This document shows positions 23,360-35,917 of a stretch of 64,000 nt of DNA, in pieces; the stretch's first letter is position 1; each line of letters opens with the position of its first letter. A program made the position numbers and the translations under genes. Location: NCBI RefSeq assembly GCF_030272615.1, contig NC_081408.1:622538476-622602475 (forward strand), written 5' to 3'. Below the pieces are notes generated by a model. The model had not been told where the DNA came from. It saw only the letters and a program-made list of their open reading frames with translations, and searched no databases. Origin of the DNA: Cryptomeria japonica. Lineage: Eukaryota; Streptophyta; Pinopsida; Cupressales; Cupressaceae.

Positions 23360-26300
23360 ATGAGCCAGGCGACGAGTGGAACTGGAGCTTCCAAGCCCAA
23401 GCCCAAGCCCAAGGCCACAACAAGTGGAGTAGGAAGACCTGGAGGTTCCAAGGCCAGTGCCACCAAGGAAAAGATGGCTAAGAATTACAAAGGAGAATTT
23501 GTAGATTTGATGCCAGGGACTTCCGTTGCTTTGAATACAAATGATTTGGCATGGAAAGATTTATGGAGCCAATGCAGAAACCCTACCACGATTAATATGA
23601 CTAGTTCTGTTGTGTTTAATTATTTATGGAATAATAGGGTTAAGGGTGTCCCGATGTCAAACCCTTGGGATTTAAATATGGCAAAGTTAATTGTGCCAGA
23701 TGTGTATGTTGATGTGGATTTGATCAAAGAGTTGGCCAAACGCTATTGCCCAGTATCTAGGGTAATCAGAAGAAAGAACCAGTTTGCCCTAGTTTCAATT
23801 AACAAAGCTAGCTTTGTTGAAGCTTTCCAGATTACTGGTGTTGCATGTACAGATATAGATTTGGAGTGGATTGCAGAGGATTATGACAAATACAAAGGTG
23901 TTATCAAGAAGCATGCAATTCCCAGATACATCCCTTGGGTGAATAGGAAGCCGGTTATAATTCCAGAGAGTATCAAACCACCATTTGACATCACGCCTTT
24001 CCACCATTATATGCATTGTACAATCAATGGATTATGCAGAGTGTTGGGTTTTAATGGAGATTCAATAGTGTCAGTTGAATTACTGATGATGGCTATGGAC
24101 ATTCAACACCCAGATGTTAACAAAGATTATGATTATGTGGGCTATGCGGTTGAACACATTCATAATGCTCTAGTTGAAATTCAGAGTGGTGCACCCCGCC
24201 CTACATTCAAGCATTATTCATTGTTGATGCATTTAATCTTCTTCTATAATGTTGAGTTCATGGATAAAGAATTGGAGCTTTTCAAAGAACAATTCGGTGT
24301 CTTCATGCCAATACAAAGATGGACCCAAGTTTGGGACAGTAGTTCTCCCCATTCTTCTTTCCTTTTCTTTGAAAATTGGATTGTTTCACCAATTATGGAA
24401 ATGCTAGGAATAAATAGGGAAAGATTGTCCATTAATGTTAGGAGAGTTTTGAGACCTTACCAGTTTGTTCCAAACTGGTCTATTTCACATAACTAGGGGG
24501 ACTTTTATTTTTTTGATAACTTTACTATGATCAGAGTCTATGGGTGTCCTCAGCCTCCCCATATTTTACCAAAATTTGTTCCAATTAGGATTTCTTTTAT
24601 GGAGTTTATTTGGCAATTGACCCTAGTTGAAAAAGAATACCTTGATAAACATAGGAAGGGTTCTCTTCTTCCTAGGCTTTGGGTTGCATCTGATTTTACC
24701 ATTGGTAGGAGTTCATTTGATGAAGTTAACAATTTCCTTAAACAATATAGTTTGGTTAATGTTGTGTCTAGATTCTGTGATCCGGAACAATTTATTAAAG
24801 TTGCAATGCCAAAAATGACACCTTGGGCCTCAATAAAGGACCATGAACCATTGGATGATGAAGATGTGGTTATAAATTTGCTGAGAAAAGATTATGTACA
24901 AGAAAGGAGAAGAAAATGGAAAAATTTGATGAGAGTTGAAGCAGAATTGAAGGCTGTTGACCCTAGTTTCTCAGGTTTTTGCCCTGATAGCTCATACCTG
25001 CAGAGGATTAACAAAATGTTGAGTTTATATGAAACTCTGATGGAACAAATGCCTCAAATTCTAGATTCAGAAGTGGTTGCTCAGCAGCAAGACCCCCAAG
25101 ATGGACATTCTTCACATGGCAAGAGGCCACTTAGTGTGTTTGCTGATGATGTAGAGAGTGGAGATGAAGTTAAATCTACCCCAGCTGCAAAGAAACAAAA
25201 AACCAATGAGGTCGGTACAATTGAGAGGAAAGACCCTACTAGAGAAATTGTTACAGAACAAGGACAATACTTTCATCAAATAAGGACACATCTCAGAGAA
25301 GCAAGGCAGAATGAAGAACAGGGAGAAACAAATGAATCCCTTGCTCAAGGCTTTGATGAGCATGTGATGTTGTCAAATGAGTTCATGAAAGATGATGACT
25401 TTATTAAGTTAGATGAATTTTAAAAAAAATTGACAAGATTGAAACAAAAACAATTAAGACAAAATCTGATCATAGAGGAAGCAAATGAAGAAAAGAAACA
25501 AGAGATCATCAAGGCATTACAGGAATATGATCCTGACAGGGAGCAAATATCTGTGAAATGGGCAAGACAATTGATTAAGAGTACTGGTATGATTGTGATG
25601 CCTGACTGGGATGTCCAATCTACTTTTATTATTGATCAGATTAGGAAGCAAGAGGACCCAATGTTTAAAACTGAATTTGAAATTGGAGATGTAATAAGAG
25701 GATCACGACTTAATCCTAATTCAAAGACACTTGTTGCTTGGTCTTTGGCCCCTTCCACTCAAAATCCCCACCTTCTAAATATCCAAGTAGAAAAGAAAGC
25801 TGACAGAATGATCTAGAACTTGCAAAACACAACTGACATGGAGATTGCCTCATTTTTTACTCAAGTTTCTTTCATGAATTTATCAAAAATAGAGGATTTG
25901 TCAAGAAGATACACAGAAACATATACCCAATTGATTGCATTGTCTAAAAAATATGAAGAGACACTGATGAAGAAGGGCGCTCTGGAGGAAGAGTTAGTGG
26001 AGTTGAAAGAAAAAATTGCAAATGTGCCCCCTCCAATACAGATTATAGAACAAGTACAAGAAATACCAGCTGATGTGACAGCAAAAATGGAGGAATACAT
26101 AGGGAAAATTGAAAATCTTGAAAAGGAACAAAATGTCAAGGCTATCTTTGTTATGTCAGGAATTATGAAACACAGGATTAATGTATTGAAAGGAAAATTG
26201 ATGGTAGTGCATGATTTGCACATTTCTTTGAAAGAGGCAAGTAAAACATCCTTTGAGGCTGTCGCTTTTCTTGAACCTTTGTTCAATGATTGGTCAGGAA

Positions 26301-26833
26301 GAAGCAGATTAATGGATAAGCTAGATACTGCAATGATGTATAGTGACGAGTTCCCTCCCAAGATCAATGAAACTAAAGACATGGTGGAGGTAATGAATGC
26401 AACTTATGCATTTTTCACAGGGAAGGATGTGCTTATAAATGAAAAATTGCAGACATTTGGGGAAGGTTATAGTAAATTGGTGCCTTCAATTTATGGTAGT
26501 AATGGAGATTTGAAATCAGTTTCTAATTGGACCAGCGAATTTGATTTGATTCTAGAGCAAGAAGAAATAATCAAGTATGTAAATGAATAGGTTGATACTG
26601 ATTTCCTTAACGATATGCTTGATTCACTATTCAAGGTTGAGGTTGACCATGCAAAGTTTATTGTTGAGTCCAGGGCAGTTACAGATGCCAGATGGACAGA
26701 TTCAGTTGCAAATTTGGAAGAGGTAAAGGCATTTAGTTGGCCAACAGACAAAGAGGTGGACAGGTGGCAAGCCATGTTAAAGCCAAAGAAGAAATCTCAG
26801 GTTGATGTTGCTACCCAAGATTCCTCACAGTAA
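23360..26833 (+). pseudogene. ORF family member B, ~1158 codons in one frame with four stops
   Basis: ATG at 23360 gives MSQATSGTGASKPKPKPKAT, a Pro/Lys and Gly/Ser-rich head. One frame runs to 26833, broken only by TAG 24494, TAA 25421, TAG 25814 and TAG 26588; no frameshift was seen. Landmarks shared with A and D: LIVPDVYVDVDLIKELAKRY near 23690; FALVSINKASFVEAFQITG near 23790; PFHHYMHCTING near 24000; EHIHNALVEIQ near 24150; IRVYGCPQPPHILPKF near 24530. A charged linker with a KKQK basic patch follows. The tail is long, helical and probably coiled-coil (ETLMKKGALEEELVELKEKI near 25960), ending KPKKKSQVDVATQDSSQ. No enzyme motif recognised. Stops without indels suggest either nonsense decay by deamination or, less likely, readthrough. 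Confidence 0.65.
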
Positions 26834-28690
26834 TCCTAAGCTTGTTGAATCCTCATCTTATAAAAGGATTCCAAGATTAATTTGAGATGGATGGCCACTT
26901 TTTATTTTTGATCGGTAGAGAGGGATGGCCAGTTGGCCACTTTTATTGATGTTGAACTTGTAAACTCTTCTATAGTTATAAATTTATAATAGCTCAACTA
27001 TTCAAGAATTTGATAAGTGCATAGTTGAATCGCATTGTGAATTTACTTTCTGATATCATTATCAATATAATATCAATGTCATTTTCAGTTTGAGATCTTC
27101 ACATAATTGTCTTTGTGTTGAATTTATGTTTTCACTATGAATTGAATGGTCAAGGGTTTTTCAGTTTACATATGAATCTGGGTTGTGTATGTAATGGCAA
27201 TTATGGCATTATTCATAATTTCATTCCTATTTATTTGCAAATGAATCTTATTGAAGTTTATTATCAGGTTGTCTTTGAATTGTAAGTGACTCTATGCCCT
27301 AGGATAAGGCACTGGTATGTTGTCTTGATGTTTTACTAATTATGTTGTATTCCTATCTATTGTGGTGTTTAATATTTTCATTCTTAATACTCTTATGATT
27401 TTATATGCTATGGATGTTTATGTAATATATATGGAGGTGTTCTAACTTCTGTGACTATGTCTATAATCCACCCACCAGTAATAATTACAATGAGGTGAAT
27501 CTTGAATATGATTCCAGACTAACAGAATTTTTGCGTTCCTGGGCATAATAGGATGAGGAAGCATTAAATGAAAAATTACATACACCATAACAATGCAACA
27601 AATGAAAAAAGTTAAATCTCATGATTCTGATCATTTGAAAGAGAGAGAATTATACACAAAATAAATTTATACATAACTCCTTCAAGAACCTGCACAAAGC
27701 TTAACACTAAATGATTTTCATTTTCTCTGTAAATGACTATACAGTATACAAGTTGCTCCCTTCACCTAGAGTCTAGAATCACTACTGGAACTAGAAAAGT
27801 AATCCCAATGACTATACAACTTGCAAAACTGCTTGAGCCATGCCATTATCACCTTGATGCCTTCGGATGGAATGTGAGATGTTATGTTCTGTCCAACAGA
27901 TTGTTTCCAAATAGAGGAGGAAGCCTCCATGCCCAGGAACAGAGACAATGGAAAGAGGAGCCCGAGCCTTCATGCCTACGATCAGGGAAAGTGGAAACAA
28001 GAGCTTTAGGGTAAATGTAATATGTTGGGGAGGGGTTGCAGCTTCCACGTCATCACAAAGATGGTTGGCTACCACTCTCCACCCAAACAAATACTTCTTT
28101 CATTCCTCTGCGGGCTCCTTCTTCAAACCCCTTGCCATCCTATGGCAAAGTAAAAGCAGAGGATGTGCCATGCTTGGCCTTTCTTGATAAGAAAAGGCTT
28201 TCACACCCCCTCTGGTAATCCTTCTCACTTTCACAACCCCTCTAACAATAAACAAACTCACATAGAAGAAAACAAAAAAACACCCATCTGGTATCACAGA
28301 GCACACAACAACTCCATGCACAATCCTGCTCAAACATTATCTTCCAATCTGAGGAAAAAACAACTCTCAGAAAATGAAAAAGGTTTATTTTTTGAGTTTC
28401 TCTTCTACCAATTAAGTCACCACTCCATTGTATTTATAACATTTTCACACTTCATTTGGTGATGCTCATTCACGTGAAAAATCATCATTTTGGTGTTTTT
28501 CAACATGACTGTAAACTCTAGAAGTCATGCCTATCAAATCCACTGCATCCTGCTAAGGCTCATCTATTGTGAATGATTTTGTTCTAATTTTATTCCTCCT
28601 TGATTGGACAAATTCTGCTTCAGAATCCCTGACAACAAGCAACCCGAGCTCTTATTTCTTAGAGAAATCTGTGATCTCCCATCTCTAACT
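26834..28690. other. non-coding stretch after ORF B
   Basis: 26834-27480 is AT-rich. 27480-28480 has a more ordinary base mix with short open frames on both strands. On the minus strand a TATAAATAC word (near 28430) precedes a leader-like segment, but I recognise no product and frames overlap. Possibly an old gene fragment or element tail. Confidence 0.35.
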
Positions 28691-28692
28691 CA

Positions 28693-28817
28693 GAAGCTAT
28701 CAAATCCTTTTATGCCTCTGAAACCGTCATCCTCGCTTGTCAAATCAACCTCGACTCAAGAGAAACCTTCAAACTAGTCCCTCAGGAACAAGTCAGCATC
28801 CAAGCCTTAAAAAATTT
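28693..28817 (+). pseudogene. short coding-like fragment of unknown origin
   Basis: An open stretch reads EAIKSFYASETVILACQ, then SRETFKLVPQEQVSIQ, then ALKNLGC before running into the array-B-type block. Composition is protein-like, but there is no start codon, stop context or known motif. It may be a captured exon piece or chance. Confidence 0.25.
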
Positions 28818-29178
28818 AGGTTGTGAGCTAGTGACCAGATAGTTTGTGGTTAAGTTTTATGGTTATTGCCAGCTCACGAGGTAAAATGTCTGAAGACGTG
28901 ATCAAGCCGCAAGCTGGAGACAAGTTGGTTTGGGTTTACATCGCGAGGTCTCTAGCTTTTTGGGTGTTAGCGTTTTATGTTACCGAGCTGGAGATTGTTA
29001 GTGAAATTGCATTGGTCGTGAGGTCTCGAGTTGGTCTAATGTCATACATTATAGCCATGAGAGTTAGCGAGTAACTCATTTCATACAATTGTCGCTAGCT
29101 CTCATGGTTGTTTAATGTTAGCATTTTTAGGTCACGAGCTAGCAACTAGACAGTTTGTGGCTAGGTTTAATGGTTATC
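28818..29178 (+). repeat. second array-B block, left part (split by Copia2)
   Basis: Close copy of the 21.2 kb block: 28923-29073 parallels 21199-21346 (GGTTTGGGTTTA, then GCGAGGTCTCTAG, GAGCTGGAGATTGTTA and GTTAGCGAGTAA in order). It ends at the Copia2 target site TTATC and resumes at 35918. Confidence 0.75.
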
Positions 29179-30241
29179 TGTTGGTATTTTGGTATGGTTT
29201 TGTCATTGATGTCAACACCCTCTAAAACACTAGCACTTTGGAGATCCAGCAGCATTCACTGGCAAGCAAGTAACTATTGCATAGTTATTGGTATATGGTA
29301 CACCGGCAGGATATAATGATCACTAGCACTTGGAATGATATGGAAAACACTTGGTAATATCGAAGACATCGTGTGGACATCTTATCTTAATGAATTAATC
29401 ATTGGTATATTCATATTTGCATATTTGCTTTTACCGGCAAATAGGTCCAGGGTTATCCAGGGTTATACCGGCAGGTTTATCTTTTCTAGATTAGCACGGC
29501 ACGCTATGGAGATAATTAATTATTGTTGTAAATGCATTAAGCTGACATGTTCAATCAGTTATTTCATCAGATATTATATTGTTTGTAAAATGTTTTTTAT
29601 TGTAATATCTTGTAGAGTCGACCTACTAAAATTGGTCTTAGGTTATGGTATAAATGTAAGATCTTATTTGTAAGTTCAAGTGTGGAATGCGAAAAAGAAT
29701 TGTGTGAAGGTATATGCAAGATTAAGCAGAGCAATACATGCAAATATCATTTAAAGGTGAAGTTAGGTTTTTGTGAAAGCATATCAACATTACACCCGTA
29801 CTGAATCTAGCATATGAAGATGCTATTTTGAGCAGTACATTCTTATTGGATTTAACCATCCAATTGTAGCTAGTGTGACTCTCATTTTGTGATTGAGCAG
29901 TGAGCTCTAGGCACTTGGCCTTTCTGCATGTGCAGACCCCATTTATGTACACTTACTATCTGCAGTAGTATCATCTGATTGTGGGTAAGGTTTCCCACCA
30001 TGGTTTTTCCCCTTACAGGGTTTCCACGTACAAATATTGGTGTTATGTGTTGTGGACGACTTTGTGTTTATGTTTCATGCACTAATCTTTACCGGTATAG
30101 CAATTAACTGTTAAAACTGTCTACCAGCATACTTAACTGGTTTACCGGTATTAAGCATTAAGTTGGTTAAGTTATTTTTTGTTTGAATGTATTTGACAAC
30201 TGATTCACCCCCTCCCTCTTAGTTGTCCCCAGGACCTAACA
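29179..30241 (+). repeat. Copia2 5' LTR
   Basis: 1063 bp. TATAAAT at 29649-29655 is the likely promoter. The U5 part shares TTCCCACC and GGTTTTTCCCC landmarks with the Copia1 LTRs. Confidence 0.93.
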
Positions 30242-30243
30242 AT

Positions 30244-30255
30244 TGGTATCAAAGC
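30244..30255 (+). promoter_or_regulatory. Copia2 primer-binding site
   Basis: TGGTATCAAAGC, two bases after the LTR. One change from the initiator-Met motif TGGTATCAGAGC. Confidence 0.88.
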
Positions 30256-30297
30256 TTAGTCCTCTTTTGCAGAAGTTTAACAACTTGAGGAGATCTA

Positions 30298-33200
30298 ATG
30301 TCTACTAACTATTTCAGGAAGGACAGTCCTAAACTTGATGGAACCAACTATGGTATATGGAAGATCAGAATGGAGACACATCTAAATTGCATTGGAAAGG
30401 ACATCTGGGATGTTACAAAGAATGGTTATACTATTATTGTACCTGGTCAGCCCAATCCAGCTAACTTGACTAAAGATGAAGAAAATGATTGCAAAGCAAG
30501 AGAAGCACTTATGAGCGCATTATCAGATCAACAAATCATGGGACCATCAGATAGGCTTACTGCTAAAGCTATTTGGGATCATTTGGAAACACTGAATGAA
30601 GGATATTCCACAGTCAAAATTGCAAAACTTGAAAGCTTCCGGGTTAGGTATGAACATCTGAAAATGGAAGAAGATGAAAGGATTTTTGCTTTTATGGAAA
30701 GAGTAAATGAAATTGTTTTGGGTATTAAAAGTTGTAGAGGAACCTTAAGTGAGGATGAAATTGTTTCAAAAGTTTTAAGAGGATTTCCACCGGCATATAA
30801 AATGAAGGTTACTACTATAAATGAGTTAAGAACAATGCCTAATACATCAGTAACTAGGGATACATTGATTGGGAAACTTTCAGCTTTTGAAATTGAAGAA
30901 TTTGGTCATGTTGCTACTATTAAGACAGATTTGGCCTTTAAAGCATCTACATCATCTGCTCCATCATTTGGCAAATCTGATTGGAAAGCCTTTTATGCAA
31001 GAGAACTTGAAGAAAGCAGGAAAGAAAATGAAGAACTTGAAGAACTTGAAGCACTATTTGCAAGGAAAATGCCTAAAGGTCCAGTTGGAAGTAAGTATGA
31101 AGGTAAAGCACCCTTTAAATGTTTTAACTACAATAAGATTGGTCATATGGCTTCGAGATGCCCTGATAGACATGCTAGACTAAGAGAAGAAGCTAGAAGA
31201 ACATACAAGCCTAACCCTGAATATCAGAGATACAGATTTAAGAAGAATAAAGACAAATCTTGTTACATTGTTGATGAAGGTGTGATTGATGATTCTGATG
31301 AGGATCCAGTAGACAATGGATGGGTTTTTGTTGCTATAACAGAAGATCAACCGGCACCTACTGCTCAACCAGTAGAACAAGCCCTAGCAGCTAAAGTTGA
31401 AGTAAAGGATGAATAGATCATTGACTCAAGATGCTCACATCATATGACAGGATACAAAGGTAAATTCTTGAACTTTCAAGAATACAATGGCGGTTTAGTA
31501 AGATTTGGAGATGACAAAGCTTGTTCAATCAAAGGTAAGGGTACAATATCTCTTGATGGTAAGCATAACACTGACAATGTCTACTATGTTGAAGGATTAA
31601 AGCATAATCTTCTGAGTGTTGGTCAATTAGTTGAGAAAGGATTTCAGTTACAATTTAAAAATGGAAAATACAAAATCATGAATAGAACTGGTTTGGAAAT
31701 TGCAACCGGTAATCAGACTAGAGGTAATATCTTTCATTTGAATAACAGTGAAAAGACATGCTTGATTGCACATATATATGAAAGTTGATTATGGCATAAG
31801 AGACTCTGTCATGTAAACTTTGATTGCATGGTAAAGATCAGTACTACTAAGGCAGTTAGAGATTTACCTAAAATTGTCAAACCTTAGAATACAATATGTA
31901 AGAAATGTCAATTTGGAAAACAAGTTAGAGCTAGTTTCAAAAGTATTCCAGAAAAATCCAATAATGCTCTTGATTTGATTCATACTGACTTATGTGGTCC
32001 AGCTAGAACTAAAAGCTTACAAGGTGATAGATATTTCATGCTAATCATTTATGACTATTCTAGAATGTGTTGGGTTACTTTTCTCAGAGAAAAATCAGAA
32101 GCACATGGAAAGTTCAAACTGTTCAAAGCAATGGTTGAAAATGAAAACGGTAAGAAAATCAAATGTTTAAGATCAGATCAAGGAGGAGAATTCACATCTA
32201 AGGAATTTAATACATTTTGTGAAGTGAATGGAATCAGAAGACAGCTATCAGCACCTCAGACACCACAGCAGAATGGAGTTGTTGAAAGGAAAAACAGAAC
32301 TATCTTGGATGCAGCAAGAAGTATGTTATCAGAAGCAAATTTAACACATGTTTATTGGAGAGAAGCAGTCAGTATAGTGGTCTATACATTCAACAAAGTT
32401 CACATCAAAGGTGAAACTGGTAAGACCCCTCATGAACTATGGTTTGGTAATACTCCTACTTTTAAGTATTTCAGATTCTTTGGAAGTAAATGTTATATCA
32501 GAAGAGATGAGTATATTGGAAAATTTGATCCTAGAAGTGATGAAGGAATATTTCTTGGTTATTCATCTAAGAGCAAGGCATATAGATGTTTTAACAAAAG
32601 ATTGCAGAAAATTGTTGAGAGTACAAATTTAAAGATTGATGAACAATTCAGAGGAACTTCAAGGTATATAGACTCTGAACCGGCAACAGAAATTTTGACA
32701 AATGAACCTACACTAAATCCACCAGTACAGAATGAAGATCTAGCTACCCCGATACCATCTGAGGATTCCATAGTAATTGAAGAACAACAGCAAACAAAGA
32801 CACCCCAGTATGTAAGATTGAATCATTCTGAAGATCAGATAATTGGAAACAAGTTTAAAGGAGCTATGACAAGAGGAAGATTGGCAAATGAAGAGGTATG
32901 TCTTATTTCTCAAATTGAACCATCATCTATTAATGAGGCATGTGAAGATAGATTTTGGATTAAAGCTATGGAAGAAGAATTAGAACAAATTGAGAAAAAT
33001 AACACTTGGACATTAGTTCCCTGGCCTAAAGATAAAAATGTAATTGGAACCAAATGGGTATTCAGAAACAAACTTAATGAAGATGGTAAGGTTGTCAGAA
33101 ATAAAGCAAGACTAGTGTGTAAGGGATATTCTCAGAAGGAAGGAGTTGATTACAATGAAACCTTTGCACTGGTAGCTAGAATTGAAGCAGACAGAATATT

Positions 33201-34452
33201 TTTGGCTTTTGCAGCTCATAAGAACTACAAAGTTTATCAAATGGATATTAAATGTGCATTTTTGAATGGAGATATTGAAGAGGAAGTCTATATTGAACAA
33301 CCTGATGGATTTTCTTTGATAGATGACAATGATATGGTTTGCAGGTTAAGAAAAGCTTTGTATGGATTAAAGCAAGCTCCAAGAGCTTGGTATGCAAGAT
33401 TGGATAAGTATCTTTTGAAGATTGGTTTTACTAAAGGAAATGCGGACAGGAATTTATATTACAAAATAACTAATGATGACATCTTGATTATAGAAGTATT
33501 CATTGATGATATAATCTTTGGAGGAGAAGATGGATTATGTAAGGAATTTTCTATTAAAATGCAGCAAGAATTTGAAATGTCTATGATTGGAGAAATAAAA
33601 TTCTTGTTAGGATTGCAGATTTCACAGACTGATAAAGGTATATTCTTGAGTCAATCCAAGTACCTAAAAGAGTTACTAAAGAAATTTGGGATGGAGAACT
33701 CTAAACCGGTAAGCACACCTATGACTACAACTAACAAATTATCTCGAAGGGATGAATATACACCTGTTAATCCAACTAGATACAAATCTATGATAGGAGG
33801 TTTACTGTATTTAACACAAACCAGACCTAATATTATGAATGCAGTATGTATTGTTTCAAGATTTCAAAGTAATCCTAGAGAAAATCATGAATCAGCAGTA
33901 AAAAGGATTTTATGGTACTTACAAGGCACTATAAATCTTGGATTATGGTATCCTAGAGATAAAAAATTTGATCTATGTGCATACACAGATGCAAATTGGG
34001 CAGGAGATGTGGATGATAGGAAAAGCACCACCGGCGGAGCATTCTTTCTTGGAAATAGATTAGTTTCTTGGTTGAGTAAGAAACAAAGTTGTCCATCTTT
34101 ATCAACAGCAGAATCAGAATATGTTGCAGCAGCAACTAACTGTACACAAGTACTATGGCTTAAGCAAATGTTGAAAGACATAAAGGTAAAATGCAAGGAA
34201 CCTATTACTATCTATTGTGATAACACTGCATCAATTGATATATCTAAGAATCCGGTACTACATTCTAAAACAAAACATGTTTCTATCAAACTAAATTTTC
34301 TAAGGGAAAAAGTTGAAGCAAAGGAGATGAAACTGGTTTATGTGAATACTAAAGAATAGCTTGCAGATATTTTTACAAAACCTTTGTCGAAGGAGACTTT
34401 TGAATATCTCAGAGATCAGCTTGGAGTCATACCACTACTGGTAGAGACTTAG
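30298..34452 (+). pseudogene. Copia2 gag-pol polyprotein, one frame with nonsense codons
   Basis: ATG 30298 (MSTNYFRKDSPKLDGTNYG) starts gag. The zinc knuckle has lost a cysteine (CFNYNKIGHMASRC; Tyr at 31129-31131). After TAG 31414 the protease core reads IIDSRCSHHMTG, with Arg replacing the Gly of DSG. Stops occur at 31786 (WLWHK lost its first Trp) and near 31886. Integrase keeps [15 protein letters not shown] and [12 protein letters not shown] runs from [18 protein letters not shown] through [20 protein letters not shown] to the catalytic [10 protein letters not shown] near 33500. RNase H keeps [19 protein letters not shown] and [11 protein letters not shown] at 34357 precedes the LADIFTKPL end motif; the frame ends at 34452. 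No frameshifts were seen. Gag and protease are damaged; the RT and integrase cores look intact. Confidence 0.92.
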
Positions 34453-34840
34453 AAAGTTGATGATTGTCATCAACTGACAAAATTAACAAACAAATCTTTT
34501 ATTCCAGTCTCTGATGAGGAAGCTACCTCTCAGGGGGAGTAGTTGGTATATTGAATTGATTGATATTTTGTATATGAACTTGGTTTTGTTGTAACTTTGG
34601 CATTTGATGTCAAAGGGGGAGAGATTGGTATGGAAAAACTCACAAAAACTTTGTAAAACACAAGGAAAACACATGTTGCTCCCAGGGGGAGAGATTGTTG
34701 TTTGGGAGAGATTATTACTCTCTGTATGTATTTTTGATTTCTGGTTATGATATTTTTGGAGATTGTTGGTTTTTTTGGTATTTGGCATTTCTGTTTTGGC
34801 ACTTTGATGGTTTTTCCATCTTGTGTTGCCATCAATGCCA

Positions 34841-34851
34841 AAGGGGGAGAT
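34841..34851 (+). promoter_or_regulatory. Copia2 polypurine tract
   Basis: AAGGGGGAGAT abuts the 3' LTR. Three similar tracts lie upstream at about 34531, 34612 and 34682, each followed by a TTGGT- or TTGTTG-like word. Confidence 0.85.
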
Positions 34852-35917
34852 TGTTGGTATTTTGGTATGGTTTTGTCATTGATGTCAACACCTACTAAAA
34901 CACTAGCACTTTGGAGATCCAGCAGCATTCACTAGCAAGCAAGTAACTATTGCACAGTTACTGGTATATGGTACACCGATAGGATATAATGATCACTGGC
35001 ACTTGGAATGTTATTAAAAACACTTGGTAATATCGAAGACATCGTGTGGACATCTTATCTTAATGAATTAATCATTGGTATATTCATATTTGCATATTTG
35101 CTTTTACCGAAAAATAGGTCCAGGGTTATCCAGAGTTATACCGGCAGGTTTATCTTTTCCAAATCAGCATGGCACGCTATGGAGATGATTAATTATTGTT
35201 GTAAATGCATTAAGCCAACATGTTCAATCGGTTATTGCATCGGATATTATATTGTTTGTAAAATGTTTTTATTCTAATATCTTGTAGAGCCGACCTACTA
35301 AAATTGGTCTTAGGTTATGGTATAAATGTAAGATCTTATTTGTAAGATCAAGTGTGGAATGCGAAAAAGAATTGTGTGAAGGTATATGCAAGATTAAGCA
35401 GAGCAATACATGCAGACATCATTTAAAGGTGAAGTTAGGTTTTTGTGAAAGCATATCAACATTACACCGGTACTGAATCCAGCATATGAAGATGCTATTT
35501 TGAGCAGTACATTCTTATTGGATTTAATCATCCAATTGTAGTCAGTGTGACTCCCATTTTGTGATTGAGCAGTGAGCTCTAGGCGCTTGGCCTTTCTGCA
35601 TGTGCAGACCCCATTTATGTACACTTACTATCTGCAGTAGTATCATCTGATTGTGGGTAAGGTTTCCCACCGTGGTTTTTCCCCTTACAGGGTTTCCACG
35701 TACAAATATTGGTGTTATGTGTTGTGGATGACTTTGTGTTTATGTTTCATGCACTAATCTTTACCGGTATAGCAATTAACTATTAAAACTGTCTACCGGC
35801 ATACTTAACTAGTTTACTGGTATTAAGCATTAAGTTTGTTAAGTTGTTTTTGGTTTGAATTTATTTGACAACTGATTCACCCCCCCCCCCCTCCTCAGTT
35901 GTCCCCGGGACCTAACA
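34852..35917 (+). repeat. Copia2 3' LTR
   Basis: 1066 bp. Ends CCTAACA at 35917, followed by TTATC. Differs from the 5' copy mainly by transitions plus a longer poly-C run. Confidence 0.93.

Larger units (their letters stand above)
29179..35917 (+). mobile_element. Copia2: structurally complete Ty1/Copia retrotransposon
   Basis: 6739 bp with LTRs 29179-30241 and 34852-35917, both beginning TGTTGGTATT and ending CCTAACA. The 5-bp target duplication TTATC flanks it (29174-29178 and 35918-35922). Primer site, single long gag-pol frame and polypurine tract are all in the expected places and order (protease, integrase, RT, RNase H), typical of Copia. The first ~190 bp of the two LTRs differ at about 11 positions, so the insertion is old. 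It sits inside the second array-B block. In-frame stops and active-site changes make it non-autonomous now. Confidence 0.95.

Noticed and set aside
23239-23466. 75-codon minus-strand Pro/Leu-rich frame
   Set aside because: Antisense of the Lys-Pro repeat head of ORF B.
25861-26382. 173-codon minus-strand open frame
   Set aside because: Antisense shadow of the helical tail of ORF B; low-complexity Ser/Ile text with no motif.
27733-28333. Gene candidate on either strand
   Set aside because: Several overlapping open frames on both strands, none with a motif or consistent splice sites; kept only as an unassigned stretch.
33885-34196. 103-codon minus-strand frame
   Set aside because: Antisense of the Copia2 RNase H region.
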